DNA of 34,909 nucleotides, taken from NCBI RefSeq assembly GCF_001552635.1, contig NZ_BCRO01000056.1, positions 1-34,909 of the forward strand, in the 5' to 3' direction. The notes under the pieces were generated by a model. The model had not been told where the DNA came from. It worked only from the letters and a program-made list of their open reading frames with translations, and did not search any database. The DNA comes from Actinomadura hibisca NBRC 15177 (GTDB lineage Bacteria; Actinomycetota; Actinomycetes; Streptosporangiales; Streptosporangiaceae). Both the position numbers and the translations under genes were made by a program. Shown piece after piece: positions 1 through 8,338 of the stretch; the stretch's first letter is position 1; each line of letters opens with the position of its first letter.

Positions 1-114
1 CTACACAAGAACCCCTGTAGCCCACGCCCCCGTCTGGCCGCCCGCCGCGGCGCTGTCTAAGATCTGGGGGCCGGGGCGTAGATCAGCGGAGGATCGGCGG
101 AGGGCGGGGGCCAG

Positions 115-1317
115 GTGCGCAGGCGTGGGGCGGGCAGCGGCGGCCGGGGCGTCCTGCGTTGGGGGCGCACGGTGCCGGTCGCGCTCGCCGCGGCCTCGGT
201 GCTCACGGTCGCCGGGAACGTGACCGTGCTGATCGTCTGGAACGCGGGCGACGGCGAGATGGGGCCCGGCCGGGCCGATCCCGGCACGCTCGTGTCGGTC
301 TCCCAGCAGGACGCCGCCCGGCAGCAGCCCGGCGCGGTCGCGCCGCTGAGCCGCCGCCTCACCCCGCACATGCTGATCGCCGGGAGCGCCGCGCTGCCGC
401 CGCAGGCGGTCGAGCGGGCCCGGCGGCTCAAGGGCGTGGCCGGGGTCGCGGTGGTGGACGCCGCGCAGGCCCAGGTCGCCGGGCGCCGGGTCGGGCTGCT
501 GGGCGTCGACCCCTCGACGTTCCGGGCGTTCGCGCCGCGCCGGACGGCCGAGTCCGACCAGCTCTGGCAGACGGTCGCGACCGGCGGGCTGGCCGTGTCG
601 TTCGAGCTGAGCCAGGACGGGTCGTTGCCGCTCGGCGGCGTCGTCCCGGCCGGGCGGAGCAACGCGCCGGGCCAGGTGCGGGTCGGCGCGTACGCCTCGA
701 TGGGCATCGGCGACGTGGACGCGGTGGTCTCCCGCGACCAGGCCCGCGCCCTCGGGATGCCGCAGGGCAACGCGCTGGTGCTCAGCGCGCCCAAGACCGA
801 CGCCAAGAAGCTCGGCAAGCAGCTGCGGAAGATCCTGCCGCGCGGCACCAAGATCGCGCTGCTGGGCGCGCAGCGGGAGGAGAAGGCGACCACCCCGCGC
901 GAGCAGCCGCAGGTCACCGGGCGTCCCGACAACGTGACCACGCAGCGCTCGATCATCACCGGCAACATGATGACGCCCACGATGCGGTCGGTGGTGCTGG
1001 AGCTGAACACCATGTTCGGCCCGTTCCCGGTGATCGGCTGCTACCGCAGCACCGGCGACCCGCAGGACCACGGCAAGGGCCGCGCCTGCGACTTCATGGA
1101 GACCACCACGGGCCGCATGCCGTCGGCCAGCGCGCAGCGCCACGGCGACCAGGTCGCCCAGTACGCCATCAGCAACGCCCAGCGCCTCGGCATCTCGTAC
1201 GTGATCTGGAAGCAGCACATCTGGAACGTGCGGGGCGGCGGCTGGCGCGCGATGGGCGACCGGGGCAGCATCACCCAGAACCACTACGACCACGTGCACA
1301 TCTCGGTGCTGCGCTAG
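115..1317 (+). CDS. Membrane-anchored protein with LAS/M15-like zinc-site C-terminal domain
   Basis: 400 residues with a GTG start; a G-rich AGGGCGGGGG lies just upstream. An Arg-rich N-terminus is followed by one hydrophobic segment (about residues 18-42), so the rest is probably extracellular. Residues about 80-250 (GVDPSTFRAF, SFELSQDGSLPLGG and a GAYASMG stretch) recall the extracellular core of MacB/FtsX-type permeases; this is inference. The C-terminal about 110 residues resemble the domain annotated ARB_07466-like in actinobacteria. They contain H319-G-K-G-R-A-C-D326, which fits the M15 pattern H-x2-G-x-A-x-D, and H393-V-H395, so the zinc ligands of LAS peptidases look intact. A cell-wall peptidase role is plausible but unproven. 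The gene converges on the phosphatase gene; both stops lie in one CTAG. Confidence 0.85.
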   Translation: MRRRGAGSGGRGVLRWGRTVPVALAAASVLTVAGNVTVLIVWNAGDGEMGPGRADPGTLVSVSQQDAARQQPGAVAPLSRRLTPHMLIAGSAALPPQAVERARRLKGVAGVAVVDAAQAQVAGRRVGLLGVDPSTFRAFAPRRTAESDQLWQTVATGGLAVSFELSQDGSLPLGGVVPAGRSNAPGQVRVGAYASMGIGDVDAVVSRDQARALGMPQGNALVLSAPKTDAKKLGKQLRKILPRGTKIALLGAQREEKATTPREQPQVTGRPDNVTTQRSIITGNMMTPTMRSVVLELNTMFGPFPVIGCYRSTGDPQDHGKGRACDFMETTTGRMPSASAQRHGDQVAQYAISNAQRLGISYVIWKQHIWNVRGGGWRAMGDRGSITQNHYDHVHISVLR

Positions 1318-3326
1318 GGCAGCTCCTGCTCGCACCAGACGGCCTTGCCGCCGCCGGTGCGGCGCACGCCCCAGCGGGTGGCCAGGCGGCTCACCACGTG
1401 CAGGCCGCGCCCCGACTCGGCGAAGGAGTCGTCGGCGCTGCGGATGCGCGGGCGGCCGTCGGAGGAGTCGAACACCTCGCACACCAGCCCGCCCTCGCGG
1501 ACCAGGCGCAGCGTGAGGCGGCCCCCGGCGTGCCGGATCGCGTTGGTGACCAGCTCCGAGGCCATCAGCACGGTCGAGTCGGCGAGGTCGTCCAGCTTCC
1601 AGTCGGCCAGCCGCTGGCGGATCAGGCCGCGGGCGCGGCGCACGGCGGCGGCGTCGGCGGGCAGCTCCCAGGACACGTGGTCGTCGGCGGGGATGCGGCG
1701 CAGCCGGGCCACCAGCATCGCGATGTCGTCGCGGTGCTGGTCGTCGAAGACGCCGTCCAGGGTGGCCTGGCACAACTCCTCCAGCGGGCGCGGGCCGCGC
1801 GGCCGGCCGACGTCGCCGGTGCGGTCGAAGGTGGCGCGCAGCCGGTCCAGGCCGTCGTCGATGTCGCGGGCGCGGTTCTCGACCAGGCCGTCGGTGTAGA
1901 GGAACAGCAGGGTGTCGTCCTCGACGGTGAAGGCGCGGCTGACGACCGGGCGGCCGTCGCCGATGCCGAGCGGCGGCGCGGGCGGCACGTCCACGAACAC
2001 CGCCTCGCCGCCGGGCGGGGCCAGCAGCGGCGGCAGGTGCCCGGCGCTGGCGACCTCGCAGCGGCCGATGACGGCGTCGTAGACGACGTAGGCGCAGGTG
2101 GCGAAGTGCGGCTCGCGCTCGCCCAGCGAGCGCATCAGCGAGTCCAGGCGCTCCAGCGCCTCGGCGGGCGGCAGCTCCAGCCCGGCCAAAGTGTGGATGG
2201 CGGTGCGCAGGCGGCCCATGGTGACGGCGGCACGCACGCCGTGCCCGGCGACGTCGCCGACCACCAGCGCGACCCGCGCGCCGGGCAGCGCGATCGCCTC
2301 GTACCAGTCGCCGCCGACCTCGATCAGGCGGCTGCCGGGCAGGTAGCGGTGGTGCACCTCGACCGAGGAGGGCGCCGACAGGCCGGTGGGCAGCAGGCTG
2401 CGCTGCAACGTCAGCGCGGTGGCGCGCTCGCGGCCGTAGCGGCGGGCGCTCTCGATGAAGATGGCGGCGCGGGCGGCGAACCCGGTGCCGAGCTCCACGT
2501 CGTAGGCGTCGAACGGGCGGTGCGCGGGGTCGCGGACGCACACGAACATGCCGAGCACGCCGCGGTCGGCGCCGACGATCGGCAGCAGCAACATCGAGGC
2601 GCCCTTGAGCAGGTCGGCGACCGGGGGCCGCCGCCAGGCCGCGGCGAGGCGGGCGGCCTGGTCGCCGTCCATGGGCGCGAGGACGGGTTCGCCGGTGCGC
2701 AGGCAGGTCGCGAACGGCGTGCGCTCGGGGTAGGACAGGGTCTCGCCGGTGGGGAAGGTGGCGTCCCAGGCGGGGTCGGCGTCGTCGAAGCGGATCGCCA
2801 TGCGGCGCAGCACCGGCGAGCCGCCGGCCGGGGGCTCGTCGGCGTCCACCAGGCTCTCCAGCAGCAGCAGGCCGCCGGAGTTGCAGAAGTGCGGGACCAG
2901 CACCTCCATCAGGCCGCGCGCCAGCAGGTCGAGGTCGAGGGTCGCGCCGATGCGCGGCAGCGCGTCGTCCAGCAGCGCGCGCCGGATGACGGCCGGGTCG
3001 AGGAACCGGTCGGCCAGCGGCACCGGCACCCGGACCACCGCGAGCGCGGCGAGGTCGGGATCGCCGCCGTTCATCGGGTGCAGGGTGACGACGGCGTCGT
3101 GCACGCCGCCGTGGCGGGTCTCGACCGGCAGCACGGCGGTGCGCTCGCGGCCGTGCCGCACGACCTCGGTGAGGGGCTCCCGGGCACCGACGATCAGCTC
3201 GTCCACCTGCGCGCCCAGCAGTTCGCCCGCGTCCCCGCCCAGCACCGCGGCGGCGTTGCGGTCGAACTGGAGCACCTTCCCCGACGAATCCATGCCGAGA
3301 ATGAGAATTCGGGTGGACGACTCCAT
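1314..3326 (-). CDS. PAS-GAF-PP2C (SpoIIE/RsbU-type) phosphatase with C-terminal RsbW-like ATPase domain
   Basis: 670 residues. Order of domains: PAS-like sensor (about 1-110), GAF-like sensor (about 130-320), PP2C phosphatase (about 335-540) with VGGDWYEA, GDVAGHG, LYTDGLVE and HRDDIAML metal-binding motifs, then a HATPase_c_2/RsbW-like module (about 550-670) with the N box ELVTNAIRH and a GRGLHVV G box. Such proteins dephosphorylate anti-anti-sigma factors, and the kinase-like part may bind anti-anti-sigma or sigma factors. I chose the ATG at 3326 because CATAAT (3333-3338) ends exactly 6 nt before it, the spacing of a leaderless transcript; the longer TTG-started frame would place coding sequence across that promoter. 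No sigma factor or antagonist gene is adjacent. The signal it senses is unknown. Confidence 0.9.
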   Translation of the reverse strand: MESSTRILILGMDSSGKVLQFDRNAAAVLGGDAGELLGAQVDELIVGAREPLTEVVRHGRERTAVLPVETRHGGVHDAVVTLHPMNGGDPDLAALAVVRVPVPLADRFLDPAVIRRALLDDALPRIGATLDLDLLARGLMEVLVPHFCNSGGLLLLESLVDADEPPAGGSPVLRRMAIRFDDADPAWDATFPTGETLSYPERTPFATCLRTGEPVLAPMDGDQAARLAAAWRRPPVADLLKGASMLLLPIVGADRGVLGMFVCVRDPAHRPFDAYDVELGTGFAARAAIFIESARRYGRERATALTLQRSLLPTGLSAPSSVEVHHRYLPGSRLIEVGGDWYEAIALPGARVALVVGDVAGHGVRAAVTMGRLRTAIHTLAGLELPPAEALERLDSLMRSLGEREPHFATCAYVVYDAVIGRCEVASAGHLPPLLAPPGGEAVFVDVPPAPPLGIGDGRPVVSRAFTVEDDTLLFLYTDGLVENRARDIDDGLDRLRATFDRTGDVGRPRGPRPLEELCQATLDGVFDDQHRDDIAMLVARLRRIPADDHVSWELPADAAAVRRARGLIRQRLADWKLDDLADSTVLMASELVTNAIRHAGGRLTLRLVREGGLVCEVFDSSDGRPRIRSADDSFAESGRGLHVVSRLATRWGVRRTGGGKAVWCEQELP

Positions 3327-3332
3327 CGCTCG

Positions 3333-3338
3333 ATTATG
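3333..3338 (-). promoter_or_regulatory. -10 element CATAAT, leaderless start of the PP2C gene
   Basis: CATAAT on the minus strand matches TATAAT at 5 of 6 positions and is separated from the ATG by 6 nt, which puts the transcript start on or next to the A of the ATG. No convincing -35 hexamer or ribosome site is seen. Confidence 0.55.
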
Positions 3339-3495
3339 GGACACCGGGCGGCCGGGCGTCGGGCGATCGCGCAGGGCGGTGCCCGCGAATTGCCGCTTCC
3401 CTTTTCGGCCTGGCAACAATGGCCGGGCGTGCCTGTTTCAATGAGGGCGGCGGGCCCGGCCTGGAATTGCGTTCGGTCGTGCTCGCGGCGATCCG

Positions 3496-4359
3496 TTACG
3501 GCTTTCCGAAGACCTGGGGCGGCGGCGCGGGCGTGGCGAACTCCTCGCCGTCGCGCAGGGGCGCGGCCCCGGCGATGAAGTCGGTCAGGTCGTCGCCCTC
3601 CAGCAGCCGGGCCCGCGCGAAGCCGCCCGCCGCGCGCCGGTTCAGCTCGGCGACCGGCAGCGGCGTCCGGGACGCGGCCACGATCAGGTTGCCGAAGCGG
3701 CGGCCCCGCAGCACCCCCGGGTCGGCCAGCAGCAGCGTGTGGCGGAACGCCGTGCGCACCGTGGCGGCGTAGCGCCGCGCGAACGGCAGCCGGAACCCGT
3801 CGGCGATGTTCGCCAGGTAGACGCCGCCGGGCCGCAGCACGCGCGCGGCCTCGGCGGCGAACTCGGCGGTGACCAGGTCGGCCGGGACGGCGGCCTCGGC
3901 GAAGGCGTCCAGCACCACCAGGTCGTCGGCGGCGTCGGGCACCGCCGCGAGCCCGGCGCGCCCGTCGATCACGCGGATCTTGAGCCCCGGCACGTTCTTG
4001 ACCGGCAGCCGCTCGCGGACGAGCTGGACCAGCTCGCCGTCCGGCTCCAGCACCACCTGCCGCGATCCGGGCCGGGTCGCGGCGACGTAGCGCGGCAGCG
4101 TGCACCCGGCCCCGCCGATGTGGACCGCGTCGAAGGGCTCGCCGTCGGGCCCGAGGCAGTCCACGACGTCGCCCATCAGCTTCATGTACTCGAAGTCGAG
4201 GTGGGTCGGGTCGGACAGGTCCACGTAGGACTGCGGGACCCCGCCCACGCACAACACCCAGCCGCCGTCGCGGTCGGTGTCGCGCAACAGCTCGGCCTCG
4301 CCCCCGGCGATCCGGTGCAGGTCCTGCTTCGGCTCCGGCGTCCTTCCCCTACGTGCCAT
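3496..4359 (-). CDS. Spermidine-synthase-like (polyamine aminopropyltransferase fold) protein
   Basis: 287 residues with a class I methyltransferase-like Rossmann core: motif I HIGGAGCTLPRY, an acidic strand end VVLEPDGELV, VIDGRAGL, and DLVVLDAF where spermidine synthases keep the catalytic Asp. This is the single-domain 'fused/spermidine synthase-like' family common in actinobacteria. Members are often annotated as spermidine synthase, but their substrate is usually untested, so true aminopropyl transfer is inference. The ATG is preceded by TAGAGT (4366-4371) with a 6-nt gap, suggesting a leaderless mRNA. The gene stands alone: the importer operon ends 34 nt upstream and the phosphatase has its own promoter downstream. 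Confidence 0.85.
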   Translation of the reverse strand: MARRGRTPEPKQDLHRIAGGEAELLRDTDRDGGWVLCVGGVPQSYVDLSDPTHLDFEYMKLMGDVVDCLGPDGEPFDAVHIGGAGCTLPRYVAATRPGSRQVVLEPDGELVQLVRERLPVKNVPGLKIRVIDGRAGLAAVPDAADDLVVLDAFAEAAVPADLVTAEFAAEAARVLRPGGVYLANIADGFRLPFARRYAATVRTAFRHTLLLADPGVLRGRRFGNLIVAASRTPLPVAELNRRAAGGFARARLLEGDDLTDFIAGAAPLRDGEEFATPAPPPQVFGKP

Positions 4360-4365
4360 GGCACC

Positions 4366-4371
4366 ACTCTA
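4366..4371 (-). promoter_or_regulatory. -10 element TAGAGT, leaderless start of the spermidine-synthase-like gene
   Basis: TAGAGT fits TANNNT and ends 6 nt before the ATG on the minus strand. No Shine-Dalgarno sequence is visible in those 6 nt (GGTGCC). Confidence 0.5.
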
Positions 4372-4392
4372 CGGACCGTTGCGGCGTCCGGA

Positions 4393-5421
4393 TCAGCCGC
4401 TGCCGACCTGGGCGTCCTCGGCCGCGAAGTGGCAGGCGCTGGGGTGCGCCGAGCCCTCGCGCGGCCTCAACTCGGGGACCTGCTCGGCGCAGATGTCGGC
4501 GGCCTTCCAGCAGCGGGTGCGGAAGGGGCAGCCCGAGGGCGGGTCCAGCGGCGACGGCGGCTCGCCCTCCAGCATGATCGGCCGCGTCCGGCGGGTGGGG
4601 TCGGGCACCGGGACCGCCGACAACAACGCCTGGGTGTAGGGGTGGGTGGGGTGCTCGTAGATCTCGGCCACGTCGCCGGTCTCCACGATGCGGCCCAGGT
4701 ACATGACCGCGACCCGGTCCACGACGTACCGGACCACCGCCAGGTCGTGGGCGATGAACACGTACGCGAGGCCCAGCTCGCCGCGCAGCTCGTCCAGCAG
4801 CTTCATCACCTGGGCCTGCACCGACACGTCCAGCGCCGACACCGGCTCGTCGCACACCAGCACGTCCGGGCGCAGCGCGATCGCGCGGGCGATGCCGATG
4901 CGCTGCCGCTGCCCGCCGGAGAACTGGTGCGGGTACCGGTCGATGTGGCGGGGGTGGAGGCCGACCAGCTCCAGCAGCTCCTCGACGCGGGTGCGGCGCT
5001 CGTCCTTGGGCACGGCCTCGGGGTGGATCTCGTACGGCTCCCGCACGATGTCACCGGCCGTCATGCGGGGGTTGAGCGAGGAGTAGGGGTCCTGCAACAC
5101 CATCTGGATGCGCCTGCGCAGGCCCCGCAGCTCGCGGCGGCCCAGCGCGAACACGTCGCGGCCGTCGAAGCGCACGGTCCCGGCGGTGGGACGCTCGGCC
5201 GCCAGCAGCAGCTTGGCCAGGGTGGACTTGCCGCAGCCGGACTCCCCCACCACACCCAGCGCCTCGCCGCGCCGCAGCTCCAGGTCCACCCCGTCCACGG
5301 CCTTGACCAGCCCGACGGTGCGCTTGACCACCACGCCCTGGGTGACCGGATAGTGCTTGACCAGGCCCTCCACCTGGAGGATCGGCGGCGCGGGGGTCTC
5401 CTCCGCAGTCTCAGTTCCCAC
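4393..5421 (-). CDS. Peptide ABC importer ATPase, DppF/OppF type
   Basis: 342 residues. Walker A GESGCGKST (59-67), signature FSGGQRQR (167-174), Walker B VLVCDEP with D191-E192, and switch His in IAHDLAVV. The C-terminal oligopeptide-transporter tail has the Cys cluster of this family (SGCPFRTRCWKAADIC). It hydrolyses ATP at the cytoplasmic face together with the DppD-type partner to drive peptide uptake. The GTG at 5421 is chosen because GAGGAGG lies 6-7 nt upstream inside the end of the preceding gene; the two genes overlap by 11 bp, which suggests coupled translation. It is the last gene of the five-gene operon. Confidence 0.93.
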   Translation of the reverse strand: MGTETAEETPAPPILQVEGLVKHYPVTQGVVVKRTVGLVKAVDGVDLELRRGEALGVVGESGCGKSTLAKLLLAAERPTAGTVRFDGRDVFALGRRELRGLRRRIQMVLQDPYSSLNPRMTAGDIVREPYEIHPEAVPKDERRTRVEELLELVGLHPRHIDRYPHQFSGGQRQRIGIARAIALRPDVLVCDEPVSALDVSVQAQVMKLLDELRGELGLAYVFIAHDLAVVRYVVDRVAVMYLGRIVETGDVAEIYEHPTHPYTQALLSAVPVPDPTRRTRPIMLEGEPPSPLDPPSGCPFRTRCWKAADICAEQVPELRPREGSAHPSACHFAAEDAQVGSG

Positions 5422-6409
5422 CGTGCACCTCCTCGGCGAAGTGGCAGGCCGCCGCGTGGCCGGGCGCGACCTCGACCAGCGGCGGGACCTCGGCCGCGCA
5501 GACCGCTTCGGCGCGCGGGCAGCGCGGATGGAACGGGCATCCGGACGGCAGCGCGGCGGGGTCGGGCGGCGCGCCCTTGATCGGGTGCAGCGCCCCGCCG
5601 CCCCGGTCGATGCGCGGCACCGACGCCAGCAGCCCGGCGGTGTAGGGGTGCGCGGGCCGGGCGTACAGGGCGGCGGCGGGCGCCTGCTCGGCGACCGCCC
5701 CGGCGTACATGACGACGATGCGGTCGGCGACCCCGGCGACCACGCCCAGGTCGTGGGTGATGAGGACCATCCCCATCCGCAGCTCGTCCTGGAGGTCGGC
5801 GAGCAGCCGCATGATCTGCGCCTGCACGGTGACGTCCAGCGCGGTGGTGGGCTCGTCGGCGATCAGCACGTCCGGCTCCAGCGCCAGCGCCATCGCGATC
5901 ATCACGCGCTGCCGCATGCCGCCGGAGAACTGGTGCGGATGGTCGCCGAGCCGCCGCCGCGCCGACGGGATGCGCACCCGCTCCATCAGCTCGGCCGCCC
6001 GGTCCCGCGCCTCCCGGCGGCGCATCCCCCGGTGCGCGCGGAACATCTCGGCGAGCTGGTCGCCGACGGTGAACACCGGGTTCAGCGCGCTCAGCGCGTC
6101 CTGGAAGATCATCGAAACGCGGTCGCCCCGGTACGCGCGCCGCCGCCGCTCGGGCAGGCCGAGCAGCTCCTCGCCGCGCAGCCGCACCGACCCGCCGGTG
6201 ACGCGCGCGGGCGGGGAGTCCAGGATGCCCATCACCGCCTGGGCGGCCACGCTCTTGCCCGACCCCGACTCCCCCAGGATCGCCAGCGTCTCGCCCTCGC
6301 GCAGGGTGTAGGACAGGCCGTTGACGGCCCGCACGGCCCCGCCGCGCACGGCGAACTCCACGCTGAGGTCGGCCACCTCCAGCAGCGGCGGGTCTTTCTC
6401 CAGGTCCAT
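5411..6409 (-). CDS. Peptide ABC importer ATPase, DppD/OppD type
   Basis: 332 residues from the ATG at 6409. Walker A GESGSGKS (46-53), signature FSGGMRQR, Walker B VLIADEP followed by TTALD, switch His in ITHDLGVV, and a Cys-containing C-terminal tail (SGCPFHPRCPRAEAVC) typical of DppD/OppD. It pairs with the DppF-type subunit. An alternative GTG at 6415 would overlap the TGA of the upstream permease as GTGA, so the true N-terminus may be two residues longer; neither start has a strong ribosome site, consistent with translational coupling. Confidence 0.92.
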   Translation of the reverse strand: MDLEKDPPLLEVADLSVEFAVRGGAVRAVNGLSYTLREGETLAILGESGSGKSVAAQAVMGILDSPPARVTGGSVRLRGEELLGLPERRRRAYRGDRVSMIFQDALSALNPVFTVGDQLAEMFRAHRGMRRREARDRAAELMERVRIPSARRRLGDHPHQFSGGMRQRVMIAMALALEPDVLIADEPTTALDVTVQAQIMRLLADLQDELRMGMVLITHDLGVVAGVADRIVVMYAGAVAEQAPAAALYARPAHPYTAGLLASVPRIDRGGGALHPIKGAPPDPAALPSGCPFHPRCPRAEAVCAAEVPPLVEVAPGHAAACHFAEEVHGGN

Positions 6410-6411
6410 GG

Positions 6412-7392
6412 TCACCGCAGTTTCGGGTCGAGGGCGTCGCGCACGGCGTCGCCCAGCAGCAGGAAGCTCAGCACCGTCAGCGACAGGAACACCGCCGGGA
6501 ACGCCAGCAGGTGCGGGTGGTCGATGACGTAGGACTGGGCCTGGTTCAGTTGCAGGCCCCACGACACCTCGGGGTACTGGAGGCCGACGCCGAGGAAGTC
6601 CAGGGTGGCCTCCCCCGCGATCACGTTGCCGACGTTGAGGGTGGCCACCACGATCACCGGGGCCAGCGCGTTGGGCAGCACGTGCCGGGTCATGATCCGC
6701 CGGTCGGAGGCGCCCAGCAACCGCGCGGCCTGCACGTAGTCGGCGTCGCGCACCGCGATCACCTGGCCGCGCATGATGCGGATCATCGTGGTCCAGCCCA
6801 GCAGCACCAGCACCAGCGTCATCGCGCCGACGCCGTGCCCGGGGAAGGCGACCAGGATCACCGTGGCGCCCAGCACGAACGGCAGCCCGAAGAACACGTC
6901 GGTCAGCCGGGCGATCAGCGTGTCCACCGGGCCGCCGTAGTACCCGGCGAGCATGCCCAGCACCACCGCGATCGCGAACGCGAACAGCGTCACCACCACG
7001 CCGATCAGCAGCGTGGGCCGCGCGCCGTGCACCACGTGCGCGTAGTAGTCGCAACCCGCCAGGTCGGTGCCGAACCAGTGCGCGCCGGACGGGCCGAGCT
7101 TGGCGACGTTGGGGTCGCAGCCCTCGTTCTCGCCCCGGCCGGTGAACAGGCCCGGCACGGCCGCCATCGTCCCGACCAGCAGCAGCACCGCGACCGGCGC
7201 CCAGAACAGGGCGCGCCGCCGCAGGTCGTACCAGGCGTCGTGCCAGAGCGACGCCGCGCGGCCCGCGACCAGCCCGCCCGCCTCGGCCACCGCCTCGGCG
7301 GGCACACCGCCCGCTCCCGGGGCCGTCCCCGTCGTCGGGGCCGTCGTCTGCACCGGCCCCGCGGCCGGTTCCGCCGGATCTTCGATCTTCAT
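6412..7392 (-). CDS. Peptide ABC importer permease, DppC/OppC type
   Basis: 326 residues. A long Pro/Ala/Thr/Gly-rich cytoplasmic N-terminus (about 50 residues) precedes the first membrane segment (LFWAPVAVLLLVGTMAAVPG). The OppC N-terminal and BPD_transp_1 regions follow, with HWFGTDLAGCDYYAHVVHG and the coupling loop (AARLLGASDRRIMTRHVLPN). Five to six membrane segments are expected. It forms the inner-membrane channel with the DppB-type permease 13 bp upstream. GGCGGAG lies just before the ATG. Confidence 0.93.
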   Translation of the reverse strand: MKIEDPAEPAAGPVQTTAPTTGTAPGAGGVPAEAVAEAGGLVAGRAASLWHDAWYDLRRRALFWAPVAVLLLVGTMAAVPGLFTGRGENEGCDPNVAKLGPSGAHWFGTDLAGCDYYAHVVHGARPTLLIGVVVTLFAFAIAVVLGMLAGYYGGPVDTLIARLTDVFFGLPFVLGATVILVAFPGHGVGAMTLVLVLLGWTTMIRIMRGQVIAVRDADYVQAARLLGASDRRIMTRHVLPNALAPVIVVATLNVGNVIAGEATLDFLGVGLQYPEVSWGLQLNQAQSYVIDHPHLLAFPAVFLSLTVLSFLLLGDAVRDALDPKLR

Positions 7393-7405
7393 GCGCGCTC
7401 CGCCG

Positions 7406-8332
7406 TCACTCGTACCTGATCCGCGGGTCCAGCAGCCCGTACAGCAGGTCCACCACCAGGTTGACCAGCAGGAAGATCAGCACCAGCAGGGTCACCGCGC
7501 CGACCACCACCGGCCCCTCCTTGAGCTGGATGGACTGGAACACCTGCTGGCCGACGCCCGGCAGGTTGAAGATGCCCTCGGTGACGATCGCGCCGCCCAT
7601 CAGCGACCCGAAGTCCACCCCGAGGTAGGTCACCACCGGGATCAGCGAGTTGCGCAGCGCGTGCCGCCCCACCACCCGGACCCGGGACAGGCCCTTGGCG
7701 CGGGCGGTGCGCACGTAGTCGGCGCGCAGGTTCTCGGCCAGGCTGGTGCGGGTCAGCCGCGCCACGTACGACAGGCCCAGCGAGCCCAGCACGATCCCGG
7801 GCAGCAGGTAGCTCACCGGCCAGCCCTCGTCGGTGCCCGCCGACGGCAGGATCGGCCAGTGCACGCCGAACGCGAGCTGCGCGGTGTAGCCGAGGACGAA
7901 CACCGGCACCGCGATCAGCAGCGTGGTGCCGCCCAGCACCAGCGTGTCGGCGAGCCTGCCGCGCCGCAGCCCGGCCCACACGCCGAGCGCGATGCCGATC
8001 ACCAGCTCGAACATCCAGGCGGTGACGGCGAGGCTCGCCGTCACCGTCCAGCGCCCGCCGAGCATCTCCGACACCTTCTGCCCGGTGTAGTTCTCGCCGA
8101 GGTCGCCGGTGAGCAGGCCGCCCAGGTACTTGGCGTACTGCACCAGCACCGGGTCGTCGAGGTTGTAGCGGGCCCGCAGCGCCTGCGCCACCGACTCGGG
8201 CACGGGCTTGTCACCGGCCAGCGCCTGGATCGGGTCGCCCGGCAGCGCGAACACCATGCAGTAGATCAGCAGCGTGGTGCCGAAGAAGACGGGGACGGCC
8301 TGGAGCAGCCGCCGCAGCGCGTAGCGCCACAT
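7406..8332 (-). CDS. Peptide ABC importer permease, DppB/OppB type
   Basis: 308 residues with the hallmark DppB N-terminus (YALRRLLQAVPVFFGTTLL, then FALPGDP), a periplasmic-side loop including LGGLLTGDLGENYTGQKV, and the EAA coupling loop around ARAKGLSRVRVVGRHALRN. About six membrane segments. The gene lies 6 bp after the binding-protein gene, inside the operon. Confidence 0.94.
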   Translation of the reverse strand: MWRYALRRLLQAVPVFFGTTLLIYCMVFALPGDPIQALAGDKPVPESVAQALRARYNLDDPVLVQYAKYLGGLLTGDLGENYTGQKVSEMLGGRWTVTASLAVTAWMFELVIGIALGVWAGLRRGRLADTLVLGGTTLLIAVPVFVLGYTAQLAFGVHWPILPSAGTDEGWPVSYLLPGIVLGSLGLSYVARLTRTSLAENLRADYVRTARAKGLSRVRVVGRHALRNSLIPVVTYLGVDFGSLMGGAIVTEGIFNLPGVGQQVFQSIQLKEGPVVVGAVTLLVLIFLLVNLVVDLLYGLLDPRIRYE

Positions 8333-8338
8333 CGCGGG

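Noticed and set aside
3327..3419. N-terminal extension of the PP2C phosphatase to a TTG at 3419
   Set aside because: It would cover the CATAAT promoter; the extra residues match no domain and there is no ribosome site at the TTG.
159..3578. Very long plus-strand open frame of 1139 codons
   Set aside because: Arg/Ala/Gly/Pro-rich translation with no domain; it is the shifted and antisense frame of two real genes, kept open by high GC.
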